From NCBI RefSeq assembly GCF_014648295.1, contig NZ_BMQV01000022.1, forward strand, positions 1 through 64,000: DNA of 64,000 nt, read 5' to 3'. Position 1 is the stretch's first letter. Each line of letters begins with the position of its first letter. The notes below the pieces were generated by a model. The model was not told where the DNA came from. It saw nothing but the letters and a program-made list of their open reading frames with translations, and did no database searches. Source of the DNA: Shewanella saliphila (lineage in GTDB: Bacteria > Pseudomonadota > Gammaproteobacteria > Enterobacterales > Shewanellaceae). Below, in pieces: positions 10,096-19,689 of the stretch. The position numbers and the translations under genes are program-made.

Positions 10096-11430
10096 ATGAA
10101 GCATTTTGAAGCAAACTTTGATGGCTTGGTTGGACCAACCCATAACTATGCTGGACTATCGTTTGGTAATGTCGCCTCGTTAAACAATGCGGCGCTTACC
10201 TCAAACCCTAAAGCAGCAGCTAAACAAGGTTTGCAAAAAGCCAAGTCATTAGCAGATTTAGGTATGGTGCAAGGCGTATTAGCCCCTCAGGAGCGCCCTG
10301 ACCTATACACATTACGTCGAATTGGTTTTTCAGGGTCAGATGCTGAAGTTTTACAAAAAGCGGCTCAACAAGCTCCTGCATTGCTTAATGCTTGTTGCAG
10401 CGCATCAAGTATGTGGACCGCAAATGCAGCCACTGTTTCACCCAGTGCCGACACCCGTGACGGAAAAGTACATTTTACTCCGGCCAATTTAGTCGATAAG
10501 TTGCACCGCAGTATCGAACCCGTCACCACAGGCAATATTCTACAAGCCACATTTAATAACGATCGCCACTTTAGACATCATCAACATCTCCCTGAACACA
10601 CAAGCTTTGGTGATGAAGGCGCTGCAAACCATACGCGATTGTGCAGCGAATATGGACACGCTGGGGTTGAGTTATTTGTTTATGGCCAACAAGCCACCAA
10701 CCCAAGCGCAGTAAAACCAACAAAGTATCCGGCACGCCAAACATTAGAAGCCTCACAAGCGGTGGCACGTTTACATCAGCTTGAAGATGAAAGTTGTGTG
10801 TTTATGCAGCAAAACCCTGATGTTATCGATCAAGGTGTATTCCATAATGACGTGATTTCTGTCGGTAACCAAAATGTGCTGTTTTACCATGAGCAAGCCT
10901 TTTTAAATACCGCCGCAAAATTTGATGAAATTCGTCGTAAAATGAATACCGAGATGCATTTTGTTAAAGTGTCAACAGAACAAGTATCAATTGATGATGC
11001 TGTTCGTAGCTACTTGTTTAATACACAGATTATTACTTTACCTTCTGGTGAAATGGCCATTATCGCCCCAACTAATTGCCAAGAAAACCCTGCAGTATTT
11101 GCTTACTTAAATGAACTCGTCACCTTAGGTACACCGATTAAGCAAGTGCGCTACTACGATGTAAAACAAAGTATGCAAAATGGTGGTGGACCAGCTTGTT
11201 TACGTTTACGCGTCGCAATGAACGAGCAAGAAGTGGAAGCGGTGAATCAAAACACCTTAATGAATAACGCTCTATTTACCCGTTTAAACACCTGGGTAGA
11301 TAAACATTACCGCGACCAACTCACAGTAAGCGACTTGGCAGACCCGCAATTGATTATCGAATCACGTACTGCATTAGATGAGTTAACACAAATTTTAAAG
11401 CTTGGCAGTGTATATCAGTTCCAAAAATAA
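10096..11430 (+). CDS. astB: N-succinylarginine dihydrolase
   Basis: Second step of the arginine succinyltransferase pathway: succinylarginine to succinylornithine, with release of two ammonia and CO2. It is 444 residues (E. coli 447). The catalytic triad lies in [10 protein letters not shown] (Glu), [11 protein letters not shown] (His) and [11 protein letters not shown] (Cys), and the conserved start reads [15 protein letters not shown]. The gene stands alone between topA and a lipoprotein gene, so astA, astC, astD and astE must lie elsewhere if the pathway is complete. An intrinsic terminator follows. Confidence 0.96.
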   Translation: MKHFEANFDGLVGPTHNYAGLSFGNVASLNNAALTSNPKAAAKQGLQKAKSLADLGMVQGVLAPQERPDLYTLRRIGFSGSDAEVLQKAAQQAPALLNACCSASSMWTANAATVSPSADTRDGKVHFTPANLVDKLHRSIEPVTTGNILQATFNNDRHFRHHQHLPEHTSFGDEGAANHTRLCSEYGHAGVELFVYGQQATNPSAVKPTKYPARQTLEASQAVARLHQLEDESCVFMQQNPDVIDQGVFHNDVISVGNQNVLFYHEQAFLNTAAKFDEIRRKMNTEMHFVKVSTEQVSIDDAVRSYLFNTQIITLPSGEMAIIAPTNCQENPAVFAYLNELVTLGTPIKQVRYYDVKQSMQNGGGPACLRLRVAMNEQEVEAVNQNTLMNNALFTRLNTWVDKHYRDQLTVSDLADPQLIIESRTALDELTQILKLGSVYQFQK

Positions 11431-11450
11431 TCTCTTAAAAGCATCAACAA

Positions 11451-11482
11451 AAAAGCCAGTGACTTTCATCACTGGCTTTTTA
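11451..11482 (+). terminator. Terminator of astB
   Basis: GCCAGTGA (11455-11462) pairs with TCACTGGC (11469-11476) and is followed by TTTTTATTT. The A-run on the left also makes it usable from the other strand. Confidence 0.88.
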
Positions 11483-11503
11483 TTTATGGTGAATCTAATC
11501 TAA

Positions 11504-11552
11504 AAACAAAAAGGCGCCCTTTGGAGTATAGAGTCAATAATGCGCCTTTCTT
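11504..11552 (-). terminator. Probable terminator of the Ig-like lipoprotein gene
   Basis: AAAGGCGC (11510-11517) pairs with GCGCCTTT (11542-11549) across a 24-base loop. On the minus strand the stem is followed by a T-run (RC of ACAAAAAGG). The loop is longer than usual, so this is a moderate call. Confidence 0.55.
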
Positions 11553-11567
11553 TTATCACCAGTTCAA

Positions 11568-14024
11568 TTAGAGAATCGTTACACCAATTGATACAACCTG
11601 AGTAGCTACACCATTAGGCGATTCAACTTCAACAATGAATACCCCTGTGTTAGCTTCATCTTCACCTTTAATCGTCGCCGTAAATTGACGTCCACCATTG
11701 TAATTAGAGCTCGGCCATGTGTACTCACTGGTGCTCACAACGGAACCTGCTGAAGTGGTAAACCTAACGATTGAACCTGCGGGCATTTGCTGATTGTGTA
11801 AATCAGAAATGGTAAATGTTGCTGTTGCAGAACCTTTACCTACAATAGTCATGCTGCTTTCGCCCGAGTGAGTCCCAGTACTATCAACAACAATAATATC
11901 GGCTGGTGCAGTAGCAAAGGCGGTACTGCCAGACATCACTAAGGTTACGCTACGACGGACGAACAATGACTTAGATTCATTGACACCATCAGCACAAGCA
12001 CTATGTACAGGATCAGAGCACAGCACACCGTTGTATTTACCGTCTTTTACGTCAAACACACCGTTAGAGTTGAAATCAACTAACTCTTCTAATGAACCGC
12101 CTGTCTGACCACCGGTTTGCTGAGGGTTAAAGAAACCATCCTCGTTATAATCATTATACGCATCATTTAAATCAAACGATTGACCAGTCACATCTGTACC
12201 AGAGGTAAACTCTGTTGCTTCAGAAGCATCAAAACGACCATTACCATTTAAGTCAGGAAATGACTCTTCACCAATAGCAGTCGCGGTAATCGTTGCACGG
12301 CCACCGTACTTTTGACCGTAAATGTTGCCATAAAGGTCCAATGTCGAATCATAACCTAATGTCGCATCTGGATTACGGGTCATTTGTCCTGCAGCATTCA
12401 GAATAGTCTGCCCTTCAGGTCTTGGTAATTGGCTGGTCCAGGTGACAGAACAGGCACCATCAAGCGTTTGACAGGCATCTTCAATAGAACCACCTTCAGT
12501 GGTAAAAGACACTGTCGTTCCATCAGGAACAGGGTTGTTAAAGGCATCAGCCATACGTGCAGTAACCGTCACTTCTGTACCGTCAACATCCCAGCCTTCA
12601 GGATTGAGTGTTTCTGCCGAAACAGAAAAGCTGTCTTGATCTGGAATACCTGTTGATACAATAAGTTGACTTGATTGGCTCGAAATTGCTGGCACCGAAT
12701 CGTTATCAACAGTAGCAGTAACACGTAAAGATGTGGAGACAGTACCTGTATTTACCACTGTCTGGACTAAACCACCGCTATCTGTTGTCGCTTCGATAGG
12801 ATCAATAGCCACACCACCCACACTGGTATTTAACGCAAACAACACATTTTGGTTAGCAACCACGTTGTTGTTCTTATCTAATACTTTAAATTGAACAACC
12901 GATGATTCAGTCCCGCCGGTGCCCAAAATACTGATATTTTCAGGTGTGGCGGATACAAACACGATACTGCCCACATCAGATTGCAATACATTAAGCGTAC
13001 CTACTGCGGATAAACTAATGCCACCAGCACTGGCCGTAACATTAATTTGATCTTCACCCACACAGCCTTCAGCACGGTAAGTTGTCGTTGCGACACCATT
13101 GCTTGACGAAACAGGAGAGCTTATCACCGCCTGAGCCGGGCTTTTATTGGCACAGGTTGATGAAAAGTTAACATCAACAGGCTCAGTGTAAGGGTTACCC
13201 TCATCATCTTGAATCAATACAGAAACTGTTGTTGTACCGCCTGCAGATAAATCGGTTGCACTAATCGATGCCACGCCTTCTTCAAAAGGATCGCCGCTGC
13301 CCATCACCACGTTTGTCGCACCAACGACAACAATGGTTGAGCCGGTTTCATTGGTAGATAAGGTTGCAGTGGCTTCACCAGCGCCGAGGGAGCTACCTGC
13401 GTATATATCAACAGTTGCTTTACCTGAAGAGTCAGTCACTGCGGTGGTCACGGGTAAATCACCAATTGAACTGGCAAACGTTACAATTGAGGTTTTGCTT
13501 ATGCCAGACACAGTCGCTGTTAACTTACCTGGGGATAAAGTGCTAATTGAGTCAATACTATTACCCGAAGCGTCAGTTAACACCAATGACACTTGAGCAC
13601 CGCCATCAGCAGCGCCGCCATCACCGGCCATGGTCACATAAACAGTCGCAGAATCGCCATCAGAGGTTGTTGCGGTAACTGTTGCACCAGTATTAATCTC
13701 GGCGGTATCCAACTGAATCGTTGCAACACCATTAGAATTGGTCACCACTTCCCCGGTATTGGGTGTAAATGTACCGTAAGAATCGTCATTAAGGGCAAAG
13801 GTGACTAAGGTGTTAACCGCATCACCATCGGAATCTAAAACGGTAGCGGTAAGAATTGCGGGTTCGGCAACTGAGATTTGAGTGTTGTCGATAGTTAAGG
13901 TTATTGTTGTCGTTGTATCTGTACCATCTCCCGAGTCATCATCTGTAATACTACCTCCACCGCCACAAGCGAAGAGAAAAAACGAACATAAAAGTGCAAA
14001 ATATACTTTATATGCTGACCTCAT
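11568..14024 (-). CDS. Large Ig-like (Big_1/invasin-type) repeat lipoprotein
   Basis: 818 residues with a type II signal peptide: a hydrophobic stretch then FLFAC-GGGGS, so Cys20 is the likely lipid anchor. After a Thr/Asp-rich linker come about six tandem bacterial Ig-like domains, each with a pattern such as ATVLDSDGDAV...GVATIQLD. Between roughly residues 590 and 670 are three Asp-rich EF-hand-like or thrombospondin-3-like motifs (DLNGNGRFDASE, DYNEDGFFNPQ, DFNSNGVFDVKDG) that probably bind calcium. The known family works in outer-membrane adhesion or surface structure; the ligand cannot be read from the sequence. It is single and flanked by its own terminator. Confidence 0.85.
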   Translation of the reverse strand: MRSAYKVYFALLCSFFLFACGGGGSITDDDSGDGTDTTTTITLTIDNTQISVAEPAILTATVLDSDGDAVNTLVTFALNDDSYGTFTPNTGEVVTNSNGVATIQLDTAEINTGATVTATTSDGDSATVYVTMAGDGGAADGGAQVSLVLTDASGNSIDSISTLSPGKLTATVSGISKTSIVTFASSIGDLPVTTAVTDSSGKATVDIYAGSSLGAGEATATLSTNETGSTIVVVGATNVVMGSGDPFEEGVASISATDLSAGGTTTVSVLIQDDEGNPYTEPVDVNFSSTCANKSPAQAVISSPVSSSNGVATTTYRAEGCVGEDQINVTASAGGISLSAVGTLNVLQSDVGSIVFVSATPENISILGTGGTESSVVQFKVLDKNNNVVANQNVLFALNTSVGGVAIDPIEATTDSGGLVQTVVNTGTVSTSLRVTATVDNDSVPAISSQSSQLIVSTGIPDQDSFSVSAETLNPEGWDVDGTEVTVTARMADAFNNPVPDGTTVSFTTEGGSIEDACQTLDGACSVTWTSQLPRPEGQTILNAAGQMTRNPDATLGYDSTLDLYGNIYGQKYGGRATITATAIGEESFPDLNGNGRFDASEATEFTSGTDVTGQSFDLNDAYNDYNEDGFFNPQQTGGQTGGSLEELVDFNSNGVFDVKDGKYNGVLCSDPVHSACADGVNESKSLFVRRSVTLVMSGSTAFATAPADIIVVDSTGTHSGESSMTIVGKGSATATFTISDLHNQQMPAGSIVRFTTSAGSVVSTSEYTWPSSNYNGGRQFTATIKGEDEANTGVFIVEVESPNGVATQVVSIGVTIL

Positions 14025-14246
14025 TGTCAGGCTCCCTGTTGCATTAAGTTTAAACTAAATGGTTATTATAGTTACTTATAGATTAACAATACGCAAATAT
14101 CTTGTAACTTTAGCATAACTCTAATGTTTTCTGTGTTATTTATCCGCTAAAACTTTCACTTTCTGCCATTTCCTAAAAGATTGATTCCTGCTAGTCTTTA
14201 GCCCATTCAACAAAATTTAAAATAATATGATGAGAAGGACTACTCC

Positions 14247-15554
14247 GTGAGTAAACAACGCAAGCTCGGACTCACGAGCAAAATTTTAATTGGCATGGGA
14301 TTAGGCATTGTTTTTGGCCTCATGTTAAGAAACATGCTCCCAGACAGCCAGTTTATCCAAGAATACATCACAGATGGATTCTTACATGTCATCGGTACCA
14401 TCTTTATTTCCAGCTTAAAAATGCTCGTCGTGCCCTTGGTATTTATCTCACTTGTCTGTGGTACAAGTTCTCTCAGTGACCCATCAAAACTGGGCCGCCT
14501 CGGAGGAAAAACCATTTCTTTCTATCTTTTTACTACCGCGATTGCACTTACCGTCGCCATTTTAGCGGCAGTCATCATTCATCCAGGCAATGCAAGTCTT
14601 GCTGGCAATGCGCTTGAATATTCAGTAAAAGATGCACCTAGCCTGTCTGAAGTCCTTATTAATATCGTACCGACAAACCCGATGCAAGCGATGAGTGAAG
14701 GCAATATGCTGCAGATCATTCTATTTGCTGTTATTTTTGGTTTTGCAATCTCGCACATTGGTGAACGCGGTACCCGAGTCGCATCATTTTTTAATGATCT
14801 TAACGAAGTGATCATGCGAGTAGTAACACTTATTATGCAGCTCGCACCTTATGGTGTGTTTGCGTTAATGGCAAAGTTGAGTTTAACCCTGGGCCTTGAA
14901 ACCTTTGGCAGTGTGGTTAAATACTTCTTCCTAGTCGTTGCCGTATTATTAATTCAAGGTTTAGTGGTATACCCAACACTATTAAAACTGTTCTCAGGCC
15001 TTAGCCCATTGATGTTCTTGCGTAAAATTCGCGACGTACAACTATTTGCCTTTAGTACAGCAAGCTCCAATGCCACCTTACCTGTGACCATTGAAACCTG
15101 TGAGCACAGAATGGGCGTAGACAATAAAATCGCATCATTTACATTGCCACTTGGCGCTACGCTTAACATGGATGGTACCGCCATTATGCAAGGTGTTGCG
15201 ACGGTATTTATTGCCCAAGTGTTTGGCATTGAATTAAGCATTATGGATTATGCAACAGTGGTTGTGACCGCGACTCTGGCCTCAATAGGTACAGCGGGTG
15301 TACCTGGTGTTGGATTAATTATGCTTGCAATGGTACTTAATCAAGTCGGTTTACCGGTTGAAGGCATTGCATTAATTATTGGTGTAGACAGAATGCTCGA
15401 TATGATCCGCACCGCGGTAAACGTGACAGGCGACGCTGTAGGTACTGTTATTATTGCTAAATCTGAAGGTGAATTTAACCAAGATACCTTTAATAACTCA
15501 CAAGCGGGTAAAGCAGCCCAAAGCTTTGAAGAGCAAGTGCTAAACAGCAAATAA
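14247..15554 (+). CDS. Sodium- or proton-coupled dicarboxylate/amino acid symporter (DAACS family)
   Basis: 435-residue inner-membrane carrier of the GltP/GltT/DctA type. The substrate-binding signatures are present: the serine-rich hairpin FSTASSNATLPVT, the LGATLNMDGTA segment of TM7 and MLDMIRTAVNVTGDA of TM8. Start is the GTG at 14247 preceded by AGAAGGA. Substrate could be glutamate/aspartate or C4-dicarboxylates; the sequence alone does not decide this. A clean terminator follows, so it is a single-gene unit. Confidence 0.92.
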   Translation: MSKQRKLGLTSKILIGMGLGIVFGLMLRNMLPDSQFIQEYITDGFLHVIGTIFISSLKMLVVPLVFISLVCGTSSLSDPSKLGRLGGKTISFYLFTTAIALTVAILAAVIIHPGNASLAGNALEYSVKDAPSLSEVLINIVPTNPMQAMSEGNMLQIILFAVIFGFAISHIGERGTRVASFFNDLNEVIMRVVTLIMQLAPYGVFALMAKLSLTLGLETFGSVVKYFFLVVAVLLIQGLVVYPTLLKLFSGLSPLMFLRKIRDVQLFAFSTASSNATLPVTIETCEHRMGVDNKIASFTLPLGATLNMDGTAIMQGVATVFIAQVFGIELSIMDYATVVVTATLASIGTAGVPGVGLIMLAMVLNQVGLPVEGIALIIGVDRMLDMIRTAVNVTGDAVGTVIIAKSEGEFNQDTFNNSQAGKAAQSFEEQVLNSK

Positions 15555-15576
15555 CTGGCTTAATAAGCACAAATAT

Positions 15577-15605
15577 AAAAAAGCGCTAATATAGCGCTTT
15601 TTTGT
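15577..15605 (+). terminator. Terminator of the symporter gene
   Basis: AGCGCT-AATAT-AGCGCT followed by TTTTTTG, with an A-run upstream. Confidence 0.88.
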
Positions 15606-15682
15606 TATCTATTATTTATATAACTGTGCCATTATCATTGGCTTAGCCCATAACAAACAAGCAATAACAGAGCAAAATCAAT

Positions 15683-16348
15683 ATGGACATGACTTTATTA
15701 GCCAGCTTAGCGGTGATACATATCGTTGCCTTAATGAGCCCAGGCCCAGACTTTGCCATTGTTGTCAAAATGGCCACGCAACAGACACGAATTACCGCCG
15801 TTTATTGTGCACTAGGCATTGCCGCCGCTATCTTGGTTCACACGTTATTGTCACTCTTGGGGATCAGCGTGATGATCCAACAATCACCTGTGGCTTATAT
15901 TGTGGTTCAACTTGTTGGGAGTGGTTATTTGGCTTGGATGGGATTTGGTGCGCTAACATCAGCTTTCAAAGCACTTAAATTAAAACGTCAACCCTCTACT
16001 GTAGTGACTTCACCGATTGACAATGTGGCACAAATGTCGTCATTTAAGGGGTTTAAAATTGGCTTGTATACCAATTTACTCAATCCCAAAGCATTAATCT
16101 TTTTTATTACGCTGTTTACGGTACTCATTACCCCACAAGTGAGTTTTGCCACTAAAACAGCCGCGGCAATATTATTATTTAGTCTGTCTTTTATTTGGTT
16201 TGGCTTATTAGCATTAGTGTTATCTAAACCGCGTATTCAACAAAAACTACTCGCGGCCAATACCATTATTGATTTATTAGTGGGGATCATTTTTATTGTA
16301 GTCGCTGTCACTATTGCCAGCAATATAGTGAGTCAGTGGCTCGCTTGA
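15683..16348 (+). CDS. LysE/RhtB family amino-acid exporter
   Basis: 221-residue inner-membrane protein with about six hydrophobic segments. The family signature lies in the first 40 residues (MSPGPDFAIVVKMATQQTR) and the conserved GFKIGLYTNLLNPKALIFFITLF segment is near residues 119-141. The family exports amino acids such as lysine, homoserine or threonine; which one is not predictable here. It converges on the ABC transporter genes, with only 11 bases between the two stop codons. Confidence 0.9.
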   Translation: MDMTLLASLAVIHIVALMSPGPDFAIVVKMATQQTRITAVYCALGIAAAILVHTLLSLLGISVMIQQSPVAYIVVQLVGSGYLAWMGFGALTSAFKALKLKRQPSTVVTSPIDNVAQMSSFKGFKIGLYTNLLNPKALIFFITLFTVLITPQVSFATKTAAAILLFSLSFIWFGLLALVLSKPRIQQKLLAANTIIDLLVGIIFIVVAVTIASNIVSQWLA

Positions 16349-16359
16349 TAATCACAGGG

Positions 16360-17877
16360 TTAACACGCTTGTAATTTGTCCCGCGGCGCTTGAAGTAGCC
16401 TGCGGGCAATGTAATCAACCAGCACATTTAATCCTGCCGTGAACATCAATAACAATAACGCACCACTAAAGCGGATTTCCGCAAAGTTACTGTCCACATA
16501 AAATCCTAATGTCATTACGCCTAACATACCTAAAATGGCAGTTTCGCGAATAATAACCTCAAAGCGGTAAAATAATAACCCCATAAAGTGAGGATAAATT
16601 GCAGGCAACACCACATAGCTATAATGATCTAATCGCGCACGATAAGTTAACGGCACAATAATGTCGTCAGACTGCCTAGCCATTAAAAAGACCATTAAGC
16701 CGCTATTGTGCAATGCTAGCGCAATGATTGCCGGTAGCATTGATGGGCCAAGTAACAACATAAACACAAACGCTAATAAGTATTCGGGCAATGAACGCAA
16801 TATTAAATTCACCCCACGCATTAGCATGATGACCCATTTGGGCATCATCAATGTCGTATTGAGCGGTAACATTATTAAGGTTAAGACATGGGTTAAACCC
16901 AACGCACAGCAAGCTAAAACTAACGTAGCGATAATCCCCGGCCACACTTGGTCGCGCACTAACTCATAAGCCCATTCACAGACAGCAATAAACGTGTCTG
17001 CTGCAAACCAGGCAGTGAGCGTTTGCCCTTGGAGCATCGGTGGTAAAATATCTATCGAGATAAAGCGCCAAATCAATTGCGGTTGAAGCACGGGTAACTC
17101 AGGTAAAAAATACACGGCTAACGGTAAGTAAACCCATAACATCGCAGGCTTCGCCCAAAAACGGATAGTCCCTATCAAGGCAATAAACAAGATCAACAGC
17201 GCCCCGCCCTGCTGGTAATGGCCTTGACGAAACGCAGACTCTAAATAAAACCCTAGCGTCGGCATACCAATAAACCCTAATACCGCACTGCTTCGAAGCG
17301 CACACTCAAAACGATAACGAATATATGCCACAATTTGCGGATACATATGCATCCAGCGGCCATAAATCAGTGCAGATAACCTGTCCGTGCCTTTAGGCAG
17401 AGCAAACACGGTTTGCGGGGGAGCTTGTTGTAAAATATCGGCAAGCACGCGAGCAAATGTGGCGGCATATGGCAGACCAATGGCTAAAATACCGGTAAGC
17501 GGTGATAACCCAAACACTTGTAAAAAAATCAGCGCCCAAAAAATTTCATGAATAGCCCGAATAAAGGCGCACATAGCCGCAATCAAAGGGTGTTGATAGG
17601 CTAGCGCTAATGGAAATCCAAGCAATAGCCCCAAGCAAATTCCTAATAACGCAAAGCTGATGGTTTGCCACACGGCCTCTAATAAATATTCGGTTGCGCC
17701 AAAATCAGGTGTGATAAACCCCGTAAACATCCGCCCAAGTTCAGCCCAAGGCTCTAATGCAATCACTTCTGTGTCGGCAAAAAACCAACAAACAAGCACC
17801 AGTAAAAATAACCCTAGGGTTATTTTTTGCCAGTGGCCAATAAAAGGAAAAAAACGTGTCGAAGCGGTATTTGCCAT
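16360..17877 (-). CDS. PhnE-type ABC importer permease, two permease domains fused
   Basis: 505 residues holding two complete binding-protein-dependent permease domains in tandem (about 40-270 and 310-500). Each carries its EAA-like coupling segment, in the first half around QAPPQTVFALPKGTD and in the second around SDDIIVPLTYRARLD. Ordinary PhnE is about 260 residues and works as a homodimer, so one fused chain probably makes the whole channel. I start at the ATG at 17877, ten bases after the ATPase stop; the frame is open to 17970 but that would overlap the ATPase gene by 83 bases. It is the last gene of a binding protein-ATPase-permease operon. Confidence 0.88.
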   Translation of the reverse strand: MANTASTRFFPFIGHWQKITLGLFLLVLVCWFFADTEVIALEPWAELGRMFTGFITPDFGATEYLLEAVWQTISFALLGICLGLLLGFPLALAYQHPLIAAMCAFIRAIHEIFWALIFLQVFGLSPLTGILAIGLPYAATFARVLADILQQAPPQTVFALPKGTDRLSALIYGRWMHMYPQIVAYIRYRFECALRSSAVLGFIGMPTLGFYLESAFRQGHYQQGGALLILFIALIGTIRFWAKPAMLWVYLPLAVYFLPELPVLQPQLIWRFISIDILPPMLQGQTLTAWFAADTFIAVCEWAYELVRDQVWPGIIATLVLACCALGLTHVLTLIMLPLNTTLMMPKWVIMLMRGVNLILRSLPEYLLAFVFMLLLGPSMLPAIIALALHNSGLMVFLMARQSDDIIVPLTYRARLDHYSYVVLPAIYPHFMGLLFYRFEVIIRETAILGMLGVMTLGFYVDSNFAEIRFSGALLLLMFTAGLNVLVDYIARRLLQAPRDKLQAC

Positions 17878-17887
17878 TTTGTTAGGG

Positions 17888-18565
17888 TTAATCTGCACGA
17901 TGAGGCGATTCATCGGCCACAACATAATGCTGAGACAAATGCGCCAGTGTGAGTTGATTAGCGTTAGCATCTAGCGCCACTTTGCCTGCACTAATCACAA
18001 TAATGCGATCAAAATGCGCCAACGCCAGCTCAGCATCGTGCAAAACACAAATAACACTTTGATGTGATTGTTTAACTAAATTGAGTAACCTAACACCCAT
18101 AAGCGGATCTAACGCCGAAAAAGGCTCATCACCCATAAACACCGGTTGCTGCTGAAACAACGCACGAGCAAGTGCAACACGTTGGCGTTGACCGCCAGAG
18201 AGCTCGCTGACTTTTTTTTGCAGTGGCATAGTCAATTCAAGCTGTTGGCAAATAGCGCTAATGTGTTGCTGTGGTTGTGTAAACGGTAGCAACAAATTAA
18301 CCATATTATACCAACGAGAATGACGTGCTAATCCGCCGATAAACACATTATGAAAAATAGACAAATTGTCGACTAAACCTTGTGCCTGTGAACACAAACA
18401 CGTTTGCTCAGCCAGTTGTTGATACAGATGATGTAACAAGGTCGTTTTACCGACACCCGACGGCCCCAAAATCGCAACATGCTCATTGGCATTAAGTGCC
18501 AAGCTGATGTTGGGCAAAATAATTTTTTGCCCATAACCTAAATCGGTATCAACAACGGTCAGCAT
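17888..18565 (-). CDS. PhnC-type ABC importer ATPase
   Basis: 225-residue nucleotide-binding subunit. The Walker A motif is GPSGVGKTTLL (near residues 34-44), the signature is LSGGQRQRVALARAL, and the Walker B is VFMGDEPFSALDP. The Q-loop region lies around ACSQAQGLVDNLSIFHNVFIGG-like sequence, typical of the phosphonate-type ATPases. The start codon directly abuts the stop of the binding-protein gene (shared base at 18565), so the three genes are translationally linked. Confidence 0.92.
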   Translation of the reverse strand: MLTVVDTDLGYGQKIILPNISLALNANEHVAILGPSGVGKTTLLHHLYQQLAEQTCLCSQAQGLVDNLSIFHNVFIGGLARHSRWYNMVNLLLPFTQPQQHISAICQQLELTMPLQKKVSELSGGQRQRVALARALFQQQPVFMGDEPFSALDPLMGVRLLNLVKQSHQSVICVLHDAELALAHFDRIIVISAGKVALDANANQLTLAHLSQHYVVADESPHRAD

Positions 18566-19419
18566 TAATCTAACATTCCAATCGCTTTCGCCACACGTTC
18601 AATAGGCTCGTAATCACTGTTACTCGCTGGTACAAATGATTCGCGTGGAAAACTGTCTAATAAATCTTTATCTTTCATGCCGATTAAGGTTTTGGTTAGC
18701 TTGTCTTTAAAGCCTGCACCATAAACAGTGTCGACACCAGAATGCACTGTCCATTGGTAATCTGGATAAGTCGGGCTTTGCCAAATCACGCTGACTTTTG
18801 ACGTATCAACTTCGCCTTTTTCAACAGCGGTGTCCCACACTTTGTAATTTACCGCGCCCACTTGGTATACGCCGGCTTCAACCTGGCTAATAGTACGGCT
18901 ATGGTCGCCCGAAAAACCAATGCGCTTAAAGATTTTATCGACAGATTGCCCCACGCTACTTTCAATAAAATACTGCGGCATTAAACGCCCAGATGTTGAG
19001 TCTTTTGAACCGAAGGTAAAGGTGTAATCGTTCAATAGCGGAAAACTATCACTGGCCGCTAATTCAGTTGAATGATGCGCAATAATGTAGCTTTTAAAAA
19101 ACTGATCTTCAAAACCTTGAGCAATGGCCTCAGACCCCGGCACTAATCGACGCGCCTGTACTCCCGACAAACCACCAAACCAGGCTAACTGAACTTGATT
19201 ATTACGAAACGCCGTAACCGCTGCAGAGTATGACTTAACAGGCACATACTTAACCTCTACGCCCAATTGCTCAGATAAGTACACCGCAACTTTATCAAAA
19301 CGGGTGCGCAATTGGCTCTCATCTTCATCAGGGATAGCGGTAAAGGTGAATGTTTCGCTTATCGCGACTGTTGAAAACAAGCTTAAAACGCCTGCTAATA
19401 TAAATCCGGTTAATTTCAT
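18565..19419 (-). CDS. PhnD-like periplasmic binding protein, putative selenate/phosphonate-type
   Basis: 284 residues with a cleavable signal peptide (hydrophobic to about residue 20, cleavage near VAISETF). I start at the ATG at 19419, preceded by AAGGAT; the frame is open to 19449. The mature part has the PhnD fold pattern: FTAIPDEDESQLRTRF, VKSYSAAVTAFRNNQVQ and LAWFGGLSGVQARR. The last two resemble the branch named 'putative selenate ABC transporter' from genome context, as I recall it, rather than true phosphonate PhnD. No phn lyase genes and no selenium genes lie next to it, so the substrate is unproven. Phosphite, phosphonate or another oxyanion are alternatives. Confidence 0.85.
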   Translation of the reverse strand: MKLTGFILAGVLSLFSTVAISETFTFTAIPDEDESQLRTRFDKVAVYLSEQLGVEVKYVPVKSYSAAVTAFRNNQVQLAWFGGLSGVQARRLVPGSEAIAQGFEDQFFKSYIIAHHSTELAASDSFPLLNDYTFTFGSKDSTSGRLMPQYFIESSVGQSVDKIFKRIGFSGDHSRTISQVEAGVYQVGAVNYKVWDTAVEKGEVDTSKVSVIWQSPTYPDYQWTVHSGVDTVYGAGFKDKLTKTLIGMKDKDLLDSFPRESFVPASNSDYEPIERVAKAIGMLD

Positions 19420-19618
19420 CTTAATCCTTAAGTCATCCGTTAATTGCACTATTCTAACTTACGCCCAACAACTTAACCTAGGACAAACCAATAATACTGT
19501 TGGATATTTATTGTAACCCGTCATCCAAAGCTAAGGGTGATGATGTATTCAATCATCAAGATCCACCCTATCGAGAAAAGAGCTCACAGATAAACAAACA
19601 CTACCCTAGGCGGCATAA

Positions 19619-19641
19619 TTACGGTTAGTATTTAACCGTAA
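19619..19641. promoter_or_regulatory. Perfect 9-5-9 palindrome upstream of the PhoP-like regulator
   Basis: TTACGGTTA, a five-base spacer, then TAACCGTAA. It lies 49 bases before the ATG of the response-regulator gene, where an operator would be expected. There is no T-run, so it is not a terminator. Known PhoP boxes are direct repeats (TGTTTA-like), so this may be a site for a different regulator. Confidence 0.55.
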
Positions 19642-19689
19642 ACAGAGATAAGTTAGAACCTAGTGCTTGGGCTTAGATAAGGATAATCC

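Noticed and set aside
13333-13808. Several plus-strand frames inside the Ig-like lipoprotein gene
   Set aside because: They are antisense to a strongly supported gene with clear domain structure; they arise from its low-complexity codon usage.
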